A DNA stretch of 64,000 nt from Aldrovandia affinis (taxonomy: Eukaryota > Chordata > Actinopteri > Notacanthiformes > Halosauridae). Location: positions 252,001-316,000 of the forward strand of contig JAINUG010000390.1 in assembly GCA_029706075.1 (NCBI GenBank), in the 5' to 3' direction. Below are positions 53,398 to 64,000 of this stretch, one piece after another (position 1 is the stretch's first letter; the number at the start of each line of letters is the position of its first letter). The position numbers and the translations under genes were made by a program. The notes beneath the pieces were generated by a model. The model was not told the origin of the DNA. It ran no database searches and saw only the letters and a program-made list of their open reading frames with translations.

Positions 53398-55449
53398 TTA
53401 AAGTTTGGTGCTGGGGTGCATGGAGGAGAGCTGGGACGGGCTGAAGGCGGGCTGGGGGCTGAAAGCAGACACGGGGTACAGGCCGTGATGGAGGAACTCC
53501 CTGTACGGGGAGGCCCTGGCGGGGTGGCGGTACAGGTGTGGGGAGGCGGCGGCGCCCGAGGAGGCCAGCAGCTGTCTCTGCACCATGAACGAGTGGATGG
53601 CGAAGGGGGGAACAAGGGGCGAGAGCACCGTCTGGTTCTTCAAGTACTGCAGGGGGCTGGGGTAGCCCCCGGGCAGGTGGGGGCCCAGGCTGTCGCACAC
53701 GTCCTGCACCTGGGAGACCAGGCCCCCGGGGTAGAGGCCCCCGGGGAAGATGGGCGCGGCGTGGAGGGGGAACTTGTGGCCCTCCGCGTAGCCGTTGGTG
53801 TGCCCGGGGTCGCCCGGCTTCCCCTTGCCGTCCGGGTCGGGCGTCCGGGGGGCGTCCCTGACGGGGTGCATGGGCGTGACCGCCCGGATCTTCTTTTCGG
53901 GGGTCCGTTCTCCAGCTCCTCCAGGGTCCTCCTCAGGGGCCGCATGTTGTGGTGGGGGCCGCACTTGGCGCCCGGGGCGGGCCGCGCCCTGTCCTCCGCC
54001 GGCCCCTGGGGCCCCGGTGCCGGGACGTCCTCCCCCCATCCGTTGCGCTCTTTCCCCGCTTTGTCCAGGGGTTTTCGGGAGGCCGACACGGCCATGGGGG
54101 GGACGCGACAGGCCCTGGGGCGGTAGTCCAGGCCGGAGGTCTGGAGGAGAAGGGAAGGGTTCGCGTTCGCATCCCGATGCGCCAGGGTGCGGGCGGGGCC
54201 ACAGAGCCCAGGTTTGGACGAGGTCGGTTTGTGGGGAGAGTGTTTGGGAAGGCTCAGGTCCGTCGGCTGGTCCTCCGAGCCCATCTCCCCGGGGGAGAGC
54301 CTTTCGTCGTCGCTCAGAGCGGGGCAGTACGCTGACCCCGTCCCGTCAGAATGCAGGTTTGGGGCGAAGCAGGGGCCGTTCCCGCTGTCCTGGGGAAAGG
54401 GTACCTCTCGGCTCAGGTACCGGGCCAGGTGCTCCCTGCTCAGACACTGCTCCACCTGCCGGTAGAGGCTGTGCAGGTGGTGGGCGGAGTAGAACCCGCT
54501 CAGGAAGTTCGGTCCCTGGGGCGGGTGCGGCGTCTGGTTCTCCGCCCCCTTCCCTGGAAAGTCGCTCCTCTGCAGGTACGGGCCGGGGTGCGCCGGGTCC
54601 CCCACGAAAGGCTCCCGTGCGACTTCCTGCCTCCTGTCGTCGGTGAGCCGAGGCTTGAAGCTCTGAGCGTGCTGGATCACCGATGGCCTGTTGACGACCG
54701 TCGCCTCGGTGCCGGTCGCTAAGGGACCGGGCGGCTCCTTGGTGACGTGGTCCACGTGGACGAACGGCAGGGGCGGGGCGAACGAGTAGCTGTTAGGCGA
54801 CCCGCCGCTGGACACCTGGGACAGCAGCTTCTTCTTGGCCAGGGGGGACATGATTCCGGCGTTACCCGGGCGGGGCAGCCTTGTAGCTGAAGCAGGACCC
54901 CTCCTCGTCCCTGAGGGCCTCTGCACCCACAGGAGTGTGCGGCGTCTTCTGCTTCAGAGTGGGCAGCACCAGACCCACGTGGTTCTGCGTCTCCTTGGCG
55001 ACGGACAGGTCCGCCTTGCCTACGGAACACGGAACGCCGTAGTCGGGCACACCGTTCCGCCACTGGGCTTGCGCGTGGATGCGGCGGAACGATTTGGGGG
55101 TCGCCCCCCCTGGGTCTTCCTCCGGGAGCGCGTGTGTTGGGGTCACGGGATACCCCTGCGGAACAGGGCAGGGCGGGGTCACGGCGTACCCCTGCAGGAG
55201 GGGGTGGGCGAGGTCCCTGGCCAGCCGTTCGGGGGTGCCGTTCTCACAGGGCGGAGCGTGAGGCGGGGGAGGTTTCTCCTCCACCGCGGCGTCGCACGGA
55301 GTCTCTTCTTCTACTGTGAGCTGCTGCGGCTCCTCTTCCTCCTCCTCGTCTACTCTCTTCCTCTCTTCCGTCGCGAGATGGTTTTCAGGCTGCGGGTCCC
55401 CGAGCGCTTGGTCCACAACCTCAGGACTCTCCTCGTTATCGTCAGATGC
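53398..55449 (-). CDS. ARID5B: ARID5B last exon with two compensating frame breaks
   Basis: 2052 bases, exactly 684 codons. Frame 1 runs 55449 to a TAA just after SCFSYKAAPPG (~54862). The conserved GIMSPLAKKKLL to TLEELENG part is in another frame until about 53912. Then KKIRAVTP to the stop is in frame 1 again. Losing one G from GGG near 54866 and gaining one near 53912 would restore one continuous frame. Confidence 0.93.
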
Positions 55450-57273
55450 CTACAACCACACAGAGCACAGACAGTCAGACACCTGCAGCCTGCAGCACAG
55501 ACCATGACACAGACCCTTCATTGACAATGCTGTCTCTTCTTCTCCCAGAATAACATAAATAATTTATAATATAATAATTAATAATATATAATATAATATA
55601 TAATATAATAAATAATTTTATAAAATAATAAAATAAATAATATAAAGGACAGATAACTCAGGACCAAGGTAGCTAGACAACATCGAACATTTACATTTTT
55701 TTACAGCTGAATTATTTTATCCAATCTTTGCAATAGGCACCCAAAGACTATAAATTAGACTTTGATATCCGAGTTGATTTTGAAGCAATAATTTTTTGTT
55801 TTGTTTATAGGCTATATTATGCATTTTCATTATTAAAATATTTTATTTTAATATATTTACACCAAACCATCCAAGTTAAAATCCAAGTATAAATCAGTTT
55901 ATCATGGAATGACCTAGTGTACAGCAGAACTGAGCATAGCCACTGCAGTTCCTTAAAATGAGAAAACAATCTTTCTGTTTCTGTTCTTACACTGAGTCAG
56001 AATCACTCAATCCCTTCCCTTTCTTCACACAACAAACACAAAGCCATTAATGCAACAGAGAAATGCAAGCCACAAGGCCTGGATCAAATACATATTTGAA
56101 ATACTTTTAACTCTTTAGATGCCGCTAAAATGTGACAATGCTCCTGCAGAGAGTATTTTTGAATAAAACGAACTTAAACTAGACTATGTTACTAACATCT
56201 CAGTCTGGTATAAACAGAGCAGAAGTGGGAAATTGAATGGTCTCACATCCCAGGTAAAAGCTGGGTTTCTATGTAAATGTGGCTTATGTGTGTATGCATG
56301 AACACTCATGCGCTCCAAATGTGTCTGTATTTGACAATTCAGTGCAACTCAGAAAGCCTTGTTTTCATGTTCTGGCTGTGTCCTTCTACTCATCACTACA
56401 ATTGAAATATGTATTTAACAACTTGAAACACTAAATACATTACAAATGGCATGTCGGGCAACTGAATTCCGCAACAAAATTATACAAAACAATACTATTC
56501 GATCGCTGTTGCGTCATTATAACGTTTTGTATTTCAGCACCCCTAAGTCAAAACATCTTCCGCGCCTCTGGCAGGCACCGTTCGATTGGCCGTGCTGCTT
56601 CGCTGTCATTTTTGCACTTCTTCGGTTAAACATCACCGTGGGAACCGTGTGCACTCAGGCCAGTCGGGTAGTGGCTGAATGTGGGCCTACTACTGTCTCT
56701 GGACTGCTTAGCCCTGTCACAGCCACAAAGTTGTTGGCAAAACATGATTGTAAAAGAGTAAATAACCTGCAGTTACTAAAGCCAAAGGAATGATTCCGGC
56801 TTCCACTCGACATTGTGCCGAGGTGGCTTGTGACTCTATTCATGCTTAAAAAAACAAAAATCCTTCTGCTAAAACCCGACTGTTGCTGGCAGCGCCGTTT
56901 TAGAAAAGACTGACAGCTTATTTGTCGAGTGCAGAAAAGCAGCTTGTCTGGAGTAGGTTGTCTTTTTTTTGTTTTGCTTTTGTTTCTGTTTTCTTTGAGA
57001 GCGGGGTTTCTTGGCAGTGACGGGGGGGGGGGGAGGAGAGGAGAGCGGCCCTGACTGACCGCTGAGGGCTTCAGGCTTCTCGGAAAGGGCTCGGGGTCCG
57101 TCTCCGTCTCGGCGGCGGCTCTGTGGCTTTGCGCGACTCTCAGGCGCTTTCCCGCGGCAGCTTTGGGCCGGCCGTCGCCCTCCGGAGCCGCGGGCTCCTG
57201 CCGTCTGGGTTTGGCGGGGGGCAGCGGTCTGTCCTCCTCCCCTTTAATAAATCTCTCGTAAGGGAGGATGAGT
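53398..57273 (-). CDS. ARID5B: ARID5B (AT-rich interaction domain 5B orthologue), last two coding exons
   Basis: Exon 57273-57060 starts LILPYERFIKGEEDRPLPPA, the end of the ARID DNA-binding domain and its exit. Acceptor CTCCTCTAG, donor GCG|GTCAGT, phase 0. The last exon, 55449-53398, starts ASDDNEESPEVVDQALGD (acceptor GGTTGTAG) and ends SSMHPSTKL at TAA 53398-53400. Conserved blocks include GIMSPLAKKKLLSQV, RPSVIQHAQSFKP, DQPTDLSLPKHSPHKPT (a P-x-D-L-S type co-repressor site), KKIRAVTPMHP and SPLQYLKNQTVLSPL. ARID5B is a nuclear DNA-binding coactivator working with the H3K9 demethylase PHF2 in mesodermal and fat differentiation (knowledge of mammals). The exons encoding most of the ARID lie upstream, beyond the window. 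The last exon has two opposite single-base frame breaks. Confidence 0.95.
55450..57059. other. ARID5B intron between last two exons
   Basis: About 1.6 kb with AT-rich TAATATAATA runs at 55550-55650. The open frame at 56446-56793 (plus) has no recognised similarity. Confidence 0.6.
57060..57273 (-). CDS. ARID5B: ARID5B penultimate exon (end of ARID)
   Basis: 214 bases. One base completes a split Arg codon, followed by 71 codons. After the conserved start the peptide is basic and alanine/proline-rich (KAAAGKRLRVAQSHRAAAET), as in the ARID5B linker. Confidence 0.92.
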
Positions 57274-58440
57274 CTAGAGGAGAGGAATGGAGAAGGAGAA
57301 ATCTGATGAGCGCTGACCGTTGAACCCCCCCATTCCACAACTGGCTCCCCCAGGCCTGGCTCCCCCACCCCCACACCCCCAGTCTTGAGGCACCATTCTG
57401 ACACACACGGTCACGGGCCAGTCTCGCCCTCGCCCCCACATACCAAACTTATTACAGACTCACCTGGTTCCCTTCACATTCACTTCCACAAACATAGACA
57501 TTGTATAATAATTCACATTCATACACTTAAAACTTAAAATAGTTTATCGCCACTGTTGCGATTACGTTTATGAAAAAATATACAAAGAATAATGAAACAT
57601 TAAGAAATAATGAATTGTTTTGGTTGGAATATTCTTACGAAGCCCATTGGAGGGTAACATGCACACGCACACGCGCACACGCACACGCCTCTGTGTCCCT
57701 GAAATAACGACAGGCGGAGGTGAGTTTTCCCGGTCCTAATTAAAACCCTATCTGGTCCCAGTAGCTGCTGACACCAGCGCGGTCCCCCCTGTGCACCCCG
57801 CGCTGACAGTTGCCCCAGTTAGAGCTCTCAGAGCACAGTCCCCTGGGCGCCTCACAAACGACCACAGCGTGAAAACACACTGGCAAAAAAAAAACCAGGC
57901 TCTAACGTCCTGTTACATTGCTTATAGTTTGAAACTAGGAAGTGCATGTATTCTTCAATTTCTCTCTGTATGTCCACTGCGCGTAGCGGTGCACCTCGTT
58001 AGCTCGCCAAGCTCCGATCGGCGGGGAGGGAAAACGGGAACGGCGAGGGAAAACAGGGAACGTAACTTTACCGCATGTTAGTTAACGGTAAGGTTATGTC
58101 ACTGGAAAGCTAGTTAATGCTAGGTAATAATGAATCACCTGAATCACAGCTAGCTAGATAGATGGTAAACCAAGCAGCTAGATAACCGCCCTGATTAATG
58201 GTGGTTAATGATGTGATATATCACTGGCTGGCTGTAAGAATGAAGCAGTGCAGACTTTGCTCTCTAGCTGGCTACATTAATGTGTTATTGGTCTCAGAAT
58301 ATGAATTTAGTCTTTAGGGCCTTTAGGGCCTACCTTAGTCAGGCTAGCTATCTGGGCCACAAAACTGGACTTTTGGCCACATGTCACAAATGTTATGGGC
58401 ACTTGTTTGTTTTATTTCTGCAAACTAATGTGTCAGGTGC
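57274..58440. other. ARID5B intron, nothing recognised
   Basis: A CACACGCACACGCGCACACG run at 57660-57690. Otherwise no repeats or exons recognised. The exon for the ARID core was not found up to 64000. Confidence 0.5.
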
Positions 58441-58760
58441 CCTTTCATGTTAGAGTGGCATGCATTGAGCATGCTCAGACATACAGCGAGTGGTGCACAC
58501 TGAGCATGCTCAGACATTAAGTGACAGCGGTGTGCACTGAGCATGCTCAGACAGACAGTGAGTGGTGCGCACTGAGCATGCTCAGACAGACAGCGAGTGG
58601 TCACACTGAGCATGCTCAGACAGACAGCGAGTGGTGCACACTGAGCATGCTCAGACATACAGCGAGTGGTGCGCACTGAGCATGCTCAGACATACAGCGG
58701 GTGGTGCGCACTGAGCATGCTCAGACAGACAGTGACTGGTTTCACACTGAGCATGCCAGG
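58441..58760. repeat. Tandem array of ~35-bp units with palindromic core
   Basis: Eight intact copies of the 14-bp palindrome CTGAGCATGCTCAG (or its 12-bp core in the first copy) at 34-37 bp spacing, plus a ninth degenerate copy. The core decamers GAGCATGCTC start at 58467, 58502, 58539, 58574, 58608, 58643, 58678 and 58713. Linkers vary around ACAGACAGCGAGTGGTGCGC. The decamer fits the p53 half-site pattern RRRCWWGYYY. Confidence 0.95.
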
Positions 58761-60550
58761 GCAGGGTGAGTGAAACCAACCAGTTATGTAGCTGCACAGA
58801 AGCCCGGAGGGAACATTCATCTTCAGATCCCATTACCAAAAGAGTTTAAACAAGTTACAGCTGCTAAACCTGGAAAATGCTGGCTCTACATGGCCTAAGC
58901 AAAATAGCATACAGCTGCCAAATACCTGGTTTCCACTGTAACGCTCCAGTTATGTTTATACAATAAGAGCATAATAATACACATATAGGGATTTATCATG
59001 ACTAATACTGTGAAATCTGAAAAATCTGAAGCTATTTGAGGTTTTTTTTTTTTACTCTGAGCTCTTGCTTGTGTAGTTTTTATGACATACAAAACTGCAC
59101 TTCGTTCTTTTGACCTTACAAAAAAAAAAAAAAACCAGACATCGTTTTCTCCATGTTCCCATGTGAGGAAAAATAATTAGGTGCTCCCTTCCTCTTCAAC
59201 ATCACCACTAAAAAAAGATGGAAAAAAATCGTTTCTGCCCTTTCAGGGAGAGAAAGAGGAAAAAAACAAAAGAAGTTCAACAGAAAGACCCCCGATTGAA
59301 TGCAGGAGCTGGCAAATAAAAATAATGTTAGGGGGTTTCCATTAGACTTTTTTTTGTCGGACACACCATATAAACAGTACATAATATTATATTGACAGGT
59401 GAAAGAAAAGCAGAACGCTGTTCCGGACCTGGCCTCTGCCCTGGGGCGCCCGATCGGTTCATTCATTCGAGTGAAACGCTGATTCATTCACTCAACATCT
59501 CACTTCCTTTACAGGGGTGCGGCGTGGACAGGAACTCACAGGAAGGGACTGACTTCTGTTTCCTGTTTCCAACTGGCCAACTGACGTAAAGGGCCTGGCT
59601 GTGTCTAACCTGACAAGTGTCACAGCTCGGGAGCTAAGAGCGACTGACCGTACGCCCATATTCCAGATGACTGACATATTAGTCTGCTGCCTTTCCATTC
59701 CTACAGAGCACTGCACCCTGAAACCCTCATCTTCCAATTATCATTTAGATTCTGCAGCAAAATAGAAGTACATTTCAGCCCCCTATTCTAAAATGACGGC
59801 AATCTTTCAGTTCAGGACCAAAATGATGTTGATGCCCTGATGCGCAAGTTAAAACATCTCAGATTTCCGTCGTAGTATTAATTTGATTAAATACATCATC
59901 ACTGAAAAATACATGACGCTTGATTCAATTTGTGAGTGGTTTAATAATTCTCTTAAACACCCCTGATGCGAAGCGCAGTTAACTTAAAGGGAGCAGCATG
60001 CCGTTTCATTTCATTTCACTTCACAACTTTGCAGTCGGCCGATATTCAAACGTCAAAACAAGAGCGAGGTTAAGAAGGCAAGTTGTGAACGTTTGCCTTC
60101 GCAATTACGCCATCATTATTTACCACCGGAACGGGGGTGGGGACACATTCTTTCCTTAATATTTCTTTCCACATCTAAAAGCAAGTGAACCATTACAGGG
60201 ACGAGTTGTGAACAGTTTAGCGCAGTGTTTTTATTGGAGGGCCTATAAGGAGCCTACCGTGTTTGGAGTGACTATATTGAAATATTTGAAAACAGCCTCT
60301 TTCCCAAGAGGGCAAGTCTGCACAATGTTAAATATTATTTCTCAATCAGACTTTCCAGCAAATGGTGTATCTGATATTATGTACCGGATTCACAGTAACA
60401 TCATACTTCGTTATGCCCAACAAGTTGCACCTGTGGTCAATGAGGCATTGACTGACTGACTGACAGACTGATTGCTTTGGTAATCCCCTTCAGTGGAAGT
60501 TCAATGGAAATGTACAGTATTGTTTTCAATCTCTCTCTCTTTCTCTCTCT
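58761..60550. other. ARID5B intron, nothing recognised
   Basis: A-runs at ~59119 and AT-rich DNA. The plus-strand frame 60208-60459 is unexplained. Confidence 0.4.
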
Positions 60551-60552
60551 AG

Positions 60553-60627
60553 GATAAGTGGGTGTCGGTTATTCCCTGTGCTGAGGAAGAACAGACCAAT
60601 CCAGAGACCGAAATGACTCTGGGATAA
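60553..60627 (+). other. Exon-like segment, uncertain
   Basis: After a long pyrimidine tract (TCTCTCTCTTTCTCTCTCTAG) there is an open stretch DKWVSVIPCAEEEQTNPETE ending MTLG and TAA. It has the form of a small terminal exon on the strand opposite ARID5B. I recognise no family. Confidence 0.2.
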
Positions 60628-60768
60628 GATCAAGATTGTGCATGTATCTGGCCCAATTGCCTGGTAATTACAACACTGTTTACTAAAGTGCTCTTAAGTA
60701 CCAGTGCCCATCCAGTGCCCATGAGGTTCCCAGGAATTGTATAAGTGTTTTGAAAGCTGAGGGACAAG

Positions 60769-61117
60769 CAGGGCCGGCTCAAGGCACAGGCCATACAGGC
60801 AGCTGCCTGGAGCGCCATGTCGGCTAGGGGCGCCAGGTCACCCTCACAAAAAAATAAAAAAATATAAGATAGAGATACTTTGTTAACAATTGTGTTAAAA
60901 GTGAGTTTTCTTACCATTTTCTCTTATCCTCCCTGTTTAAATGGGACTTTGGTAAGTGATTTGTTTGAGAAGTGATGTGATTTTATTTGAAAAAGAAAAT
61001 TTAAAAAATCATTTTTGTCTTGAATCCCTGGTGATGTCTGATTAATGTTTGTTGGGGGGGGGGGGCACCCAAATGCCAATCTCGCCTAGGGCACCAAAAT
61101 GTGTAGAGCCGGCCCTG
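60769..61117. mobile_element. hAT miniature element, 349 bp
   Basis: Ends CAGGGCCGGCTC and GAGCCGGCCCTG. Flanks GGGACAAG and GGAACAAG (7 of 8). No coding capacity. Confidence 0.9.
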
Positions 61118-61579
61118 GGAACAAGGGTGTCTCTCTTTAGCAGCTAATGGGCGCAGTGTGGGTGAGCCCGTGAATGGGGGCATCAATAACTGGGTCTTTG
61201 GTACGATGTGACAACTCCACTACCTGACCTCAGAATGTGACTGAAATCTTAAGAACAAGAATATGTCTTTAATGAAATCTGTGCAAAACCCTGTGGACCT
61301 TGCCACAGTGTCCCCCTCAAAGTCAGAGCTAGGGCCTTGAATATAATAAAGCCCAGTTATAACCTTTCATTTTTATAATAACTGAAATGTGTATTACAAG
61401 ACAGTTCCAAGATATGATATATGACAAATTGAAAAAAATCTTTAAAATCTTTCCTTTTGGTAGACATGTCTAATTATTTTTTCTGGGGTTGCTATGTATG
61501 TCTTTAGTAACGTGTTTGAAAAAAACTAAAGTTAGAAGTTAATCTGGGACTTCCGGTGACCTGAAATCCTCTGTACACT

Positions 61580-61870
61580 GTCTTAAGAACATAAGAATAC
61601 ATAATGATAAGAACGGGCCGTTCGGCCCATCTAGGCTCATCATGTCCTAATCTAAAGAGTGTCTAGTACTACATCTAGCCTGGACTTGAATAGCCCAAGC
61701 GTTTCTGCCTCTACGACCCGACCTGGCAAGCTGTTCCAGGCATTGACAACTCTGTGTCTTTTGCCCTTGTGATATCGCAAGTGTCCACTGGAGGTGCCAT
61801 TGCTTGGGCACGGGCAATGAAATTCATCTGCAGTGTCCACTTCCTCCATTCTTCTAACCCCTTGTCTTAT
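61580..61870 (-). pseudogene. Non-LTR retrotransposon C-terminal fragment
   Basis: Minus-strand RHRVVNAWNSLPGRVVEAET and LGLFKSRLDVVLDT match the W-N-S-L-P...F-K..L-D motif at the end of CR1-like ORF2 proteins. The 3' side contains GAACGGGCCGTTCGGCCCAT, a common fish LINE tail segment. Confidence 0.7.
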
Positions 61871-63648
61871 ATAATCGCAATTTCAGTAATAAGCATTCAA
61901 AACACAGGCCCCTTTATATAATGTTACTTGAGGGACATAATAATTACGCATAAGTGCCGCATTTACACTGAGTCCGAGTGTGAGCGCCGTGCCCTAGCTC
62001 AAGGGCACACAACACTTGTAAGTGGAACTAGTATCACAACACAAAGATAGCGGCCTGTAAACAAGTACGAACTAAACGCTGGTATATACATTACCCTGCG
62101 GCTGACCGCGCAACGCCGCAGGGGTAAGAGAATATGAGGTAGCGCGCAGTCGTTTCCTTTTCTTTTTTTTAAGAGAGTGATGGAGGAGCAAGCTGTTCCG
62201 CGTTTTGGAAAGGCCGCCGACGATCATAGCGGTTTCGCGACGTCCCGCGCGGGCAACGCTTAGCGCTGCGTATAGGAAGCCGGGCCCGGGCCGGGGGTTA
62301 GATCACGGAGAACTTCCTGTTCGCAGAAAGAGCGCAATGGCGAGAAGGGAACGTTCGGGTCTCGAAAACAGGAAGTGTGTGGGGGGGGCAGGCATCGCAC
62401 CTTAAAGCCAGCGAGCTCTGAAGCACATGCTCAGAAGCGCAGAGGTTCACCAGAGGAACTGGGTGGGGTGGGGGTGGGGGTGGGTACTGACTCATCGGTC
62501 TCACGTTTCTCTGCAGCACAGCGCTATAGGGGACCTTTTTAGCAGAACCCCCTGACGTTAGCACAAAAAGAGCACAAAAAAACAAACAAAAAAATTGTTG
62601 CGGCTGTTTGCACAAGTCCTCTGTCATCTTGACCTTTGCTTAAAGTTTGTCCCTGAGCTGCTATATGCTGTTTATACAGGAGCTTGGGCACACACTATAC
62701 TCAAGAGGCACAGCGGAAAAAATATTACACCTTAAATACTTTTCAATAATACAATTTAAATGAATGAATGAATGGATGTTAGAAATCGAAATCGTATTAC
62801 GGTCTCACGAACAATCAGCCATGTATTTGTGTTATTATTCTTGTTTAGTTTTTCTAATGATTTAATTGATCATTTAATTTATTTAATTATTCCGGTGTAA
62901 TCTCCCCTTTGGTCATTAGAGGGCACACTGTGTCATGACGAAAACCATTGAAATAAAAAGGGCAGATAGAGGATAAATGATTCTGCCTGCTGCAGGTAAA
63001 CATTGTAATTCACTACTACATAATACCACATTCACTACATATTTACTGTACCTTTTTCTAAAGTAATCCGCCGACATGATATTGAATATCAATGACATTG
63101 ATTTATATTCATGAAAATATCAGTGTGTAAAACTATTTTGAAGTTGTTCCATTATATAGAATTACAGCCCTTCCCCACATTTTCATATGTATGACTGTAT
63201 TTGCTATGACAGTCCAGTGCATCGGTAATAGCCTTAACCACCAGGGAACGCAGACACATCGAGTCTGACTCATCCAAAGAGTCAATACAATGGAAAAGAA
63301 CTTTTTTGAGAGCAGCTCCAACATTATAGTTTACTCCAACAGCCTCCAATATCGTAGTGCTTTTGCTCTGAATCTTGATTGGGTTTGTTTATTTATGCAA
63401 CCAGACAGCAGTAGCTAAATTGTACAAACACGAAAGCTAGCTAATTAACGCTGAAGTCCAAGTAAACAGACTCTAGCTAATTGCCACCGTCATGGACATC
63501 CAAGTGCATGAATTGAGTATCTAAACACTTCACAGTGTGACTTAAGTAATTGGGCCCTGGCTCTTCATAGGGAGAGCTCACTACACCTGATCTGGAATTA
63601 GTCTCGGAAGTAGGGAGGAGATATAAAGGAAACTCATGCAAAAAGAAA
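61871..63648. other. ARID5B intron, mostly unrecognised
   Basis: A GC-rich island at about 62100-62480 and a GTGGGGGTGG run at ~62460. A minus-strand frame at 63349-63152 encodes NVGAALKKVLFHCIDSLDES, which looks protein-like but I cannot name it; it may be remnant transposon coding. Confidence 0.35.
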
Positions 63649-63649
63649 A

Positions 63650-64000
63650 CAGACCAGGGGTCTAGTGGCTACCACGTTCAATGCTGGCCACTGCGACCGG
63701 GGTTCAATTCCACCGGCTGCGCCAGAGTCGGCTCTGGCCAGGAGTGCCACCGGGGGCGGCAATTGGCTGTCTGCCCCAGGGAGGGGGAAGGGAGCCGACA
63801 GGAGTAGTGGTTCAGTAGTACCGGAGTTACGGTTGACAGCCTGGTGAGTGCCGTCTTGGAGGAGACGATACTTCGCCTTTGTCACTACTGGTCACAGGGC
63901 TACGGCGGCGAACTGACTATACGAGGGGGGGATTGACATGGAAAATAGAGGGTATAATTGACTACTGAATTGGGAGAAAGTAGGATAAAATCAGAAACAA
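63650..64000 (+). repeat. SINE family C copy, reaches window edge
   Basis: Head GGGGTCTAGTGGCTACCACG, body GCTCTGGCCAGGAGTGCCAC, tail AATTGACTACTGAATTGGGA. Nearly complete. Confidence 0.88.

Noticed and set aside
53329..54722. Long plus-strand frames opposite ARID5B
   Set aside because: GC-rich antisense shadows; conserved protein blocks are all on the minus strand.
58425..58839. Repeated peptide frames on the minus strand (CLSMLS, SEHAQCAP)
   Set aside because: Direct by-product of the 35-bp tandem array; no start, splice or homology support.

Overview
This window is nuclear DNA of a bony (teleost) fish. The genes have introns. The intergenic DNA is packed with fish-type tRNA-derived SINEs, L2-clade LINE tails, hAT miniature elements and microsatellites. 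The SINE and LINE tails end in TGTAA-type repeats like those reported for eel UnaL2/UnaSINE1, so an elopomorph such as an eel or tarpon is possible, but this is only a hint.

Three host genes are recognisable, in the order and relative orientation I recall for human 10q21.2 (ARID5B, RTKN2, ZNF365). ZNF365 lies on the minus strand (two coding exons, 28623-31187; last exon not found). RTKN2 lies on the plus strand (12 constant coding exons plus one cassette exon, 33668-47685) and is complete. The last two coding exons of ARID5B lie on the minus strand (53398-57273), and the ARID-encoding exons should lie beyond the right edge. ZNF365 and RTKN2 are head to head, sharing a roughly 2.5 kb interval. 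RTKN2 and ARID5B converge tail to tail.

Region by region: 1-14.9 kb is gene-poor repeat mosaic, including a locally duplicated unit of about 0.5 kb and a Tc1-like remnant. 14,961-21,803 is a 6.8 kb insertion with hAT-type ends and a perfect 8-bp target duplication. It carries a second, inner pair of inverted repeats and a decayed, intron-containing gene of about 1,400-1,500 codons. I read the C-terminal part of that gene as a FEN1/XPG-like nuclease followed by a CXC cysteine cluster; this is the most unusual object here. 21.8-28.6 kb holds LINE debris and several hAT miniature elements. 28.6-57.3 kb holds the three host genes. 57.3-64 kb is ARID5B intron, with a tandem array of palindromes that fit the p53 half-site consensus, another hAT element and a LINE fragment.

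Three coding exons in GC-rich or homopolymer-rich sequence (ZNF365 exon 2, RTKN2 last exon, ARID5B last exon) show single-base frame breaks. In ARID5B two opposite breaks cancel. This pattern suggests assembly indels rather than three dead genes.
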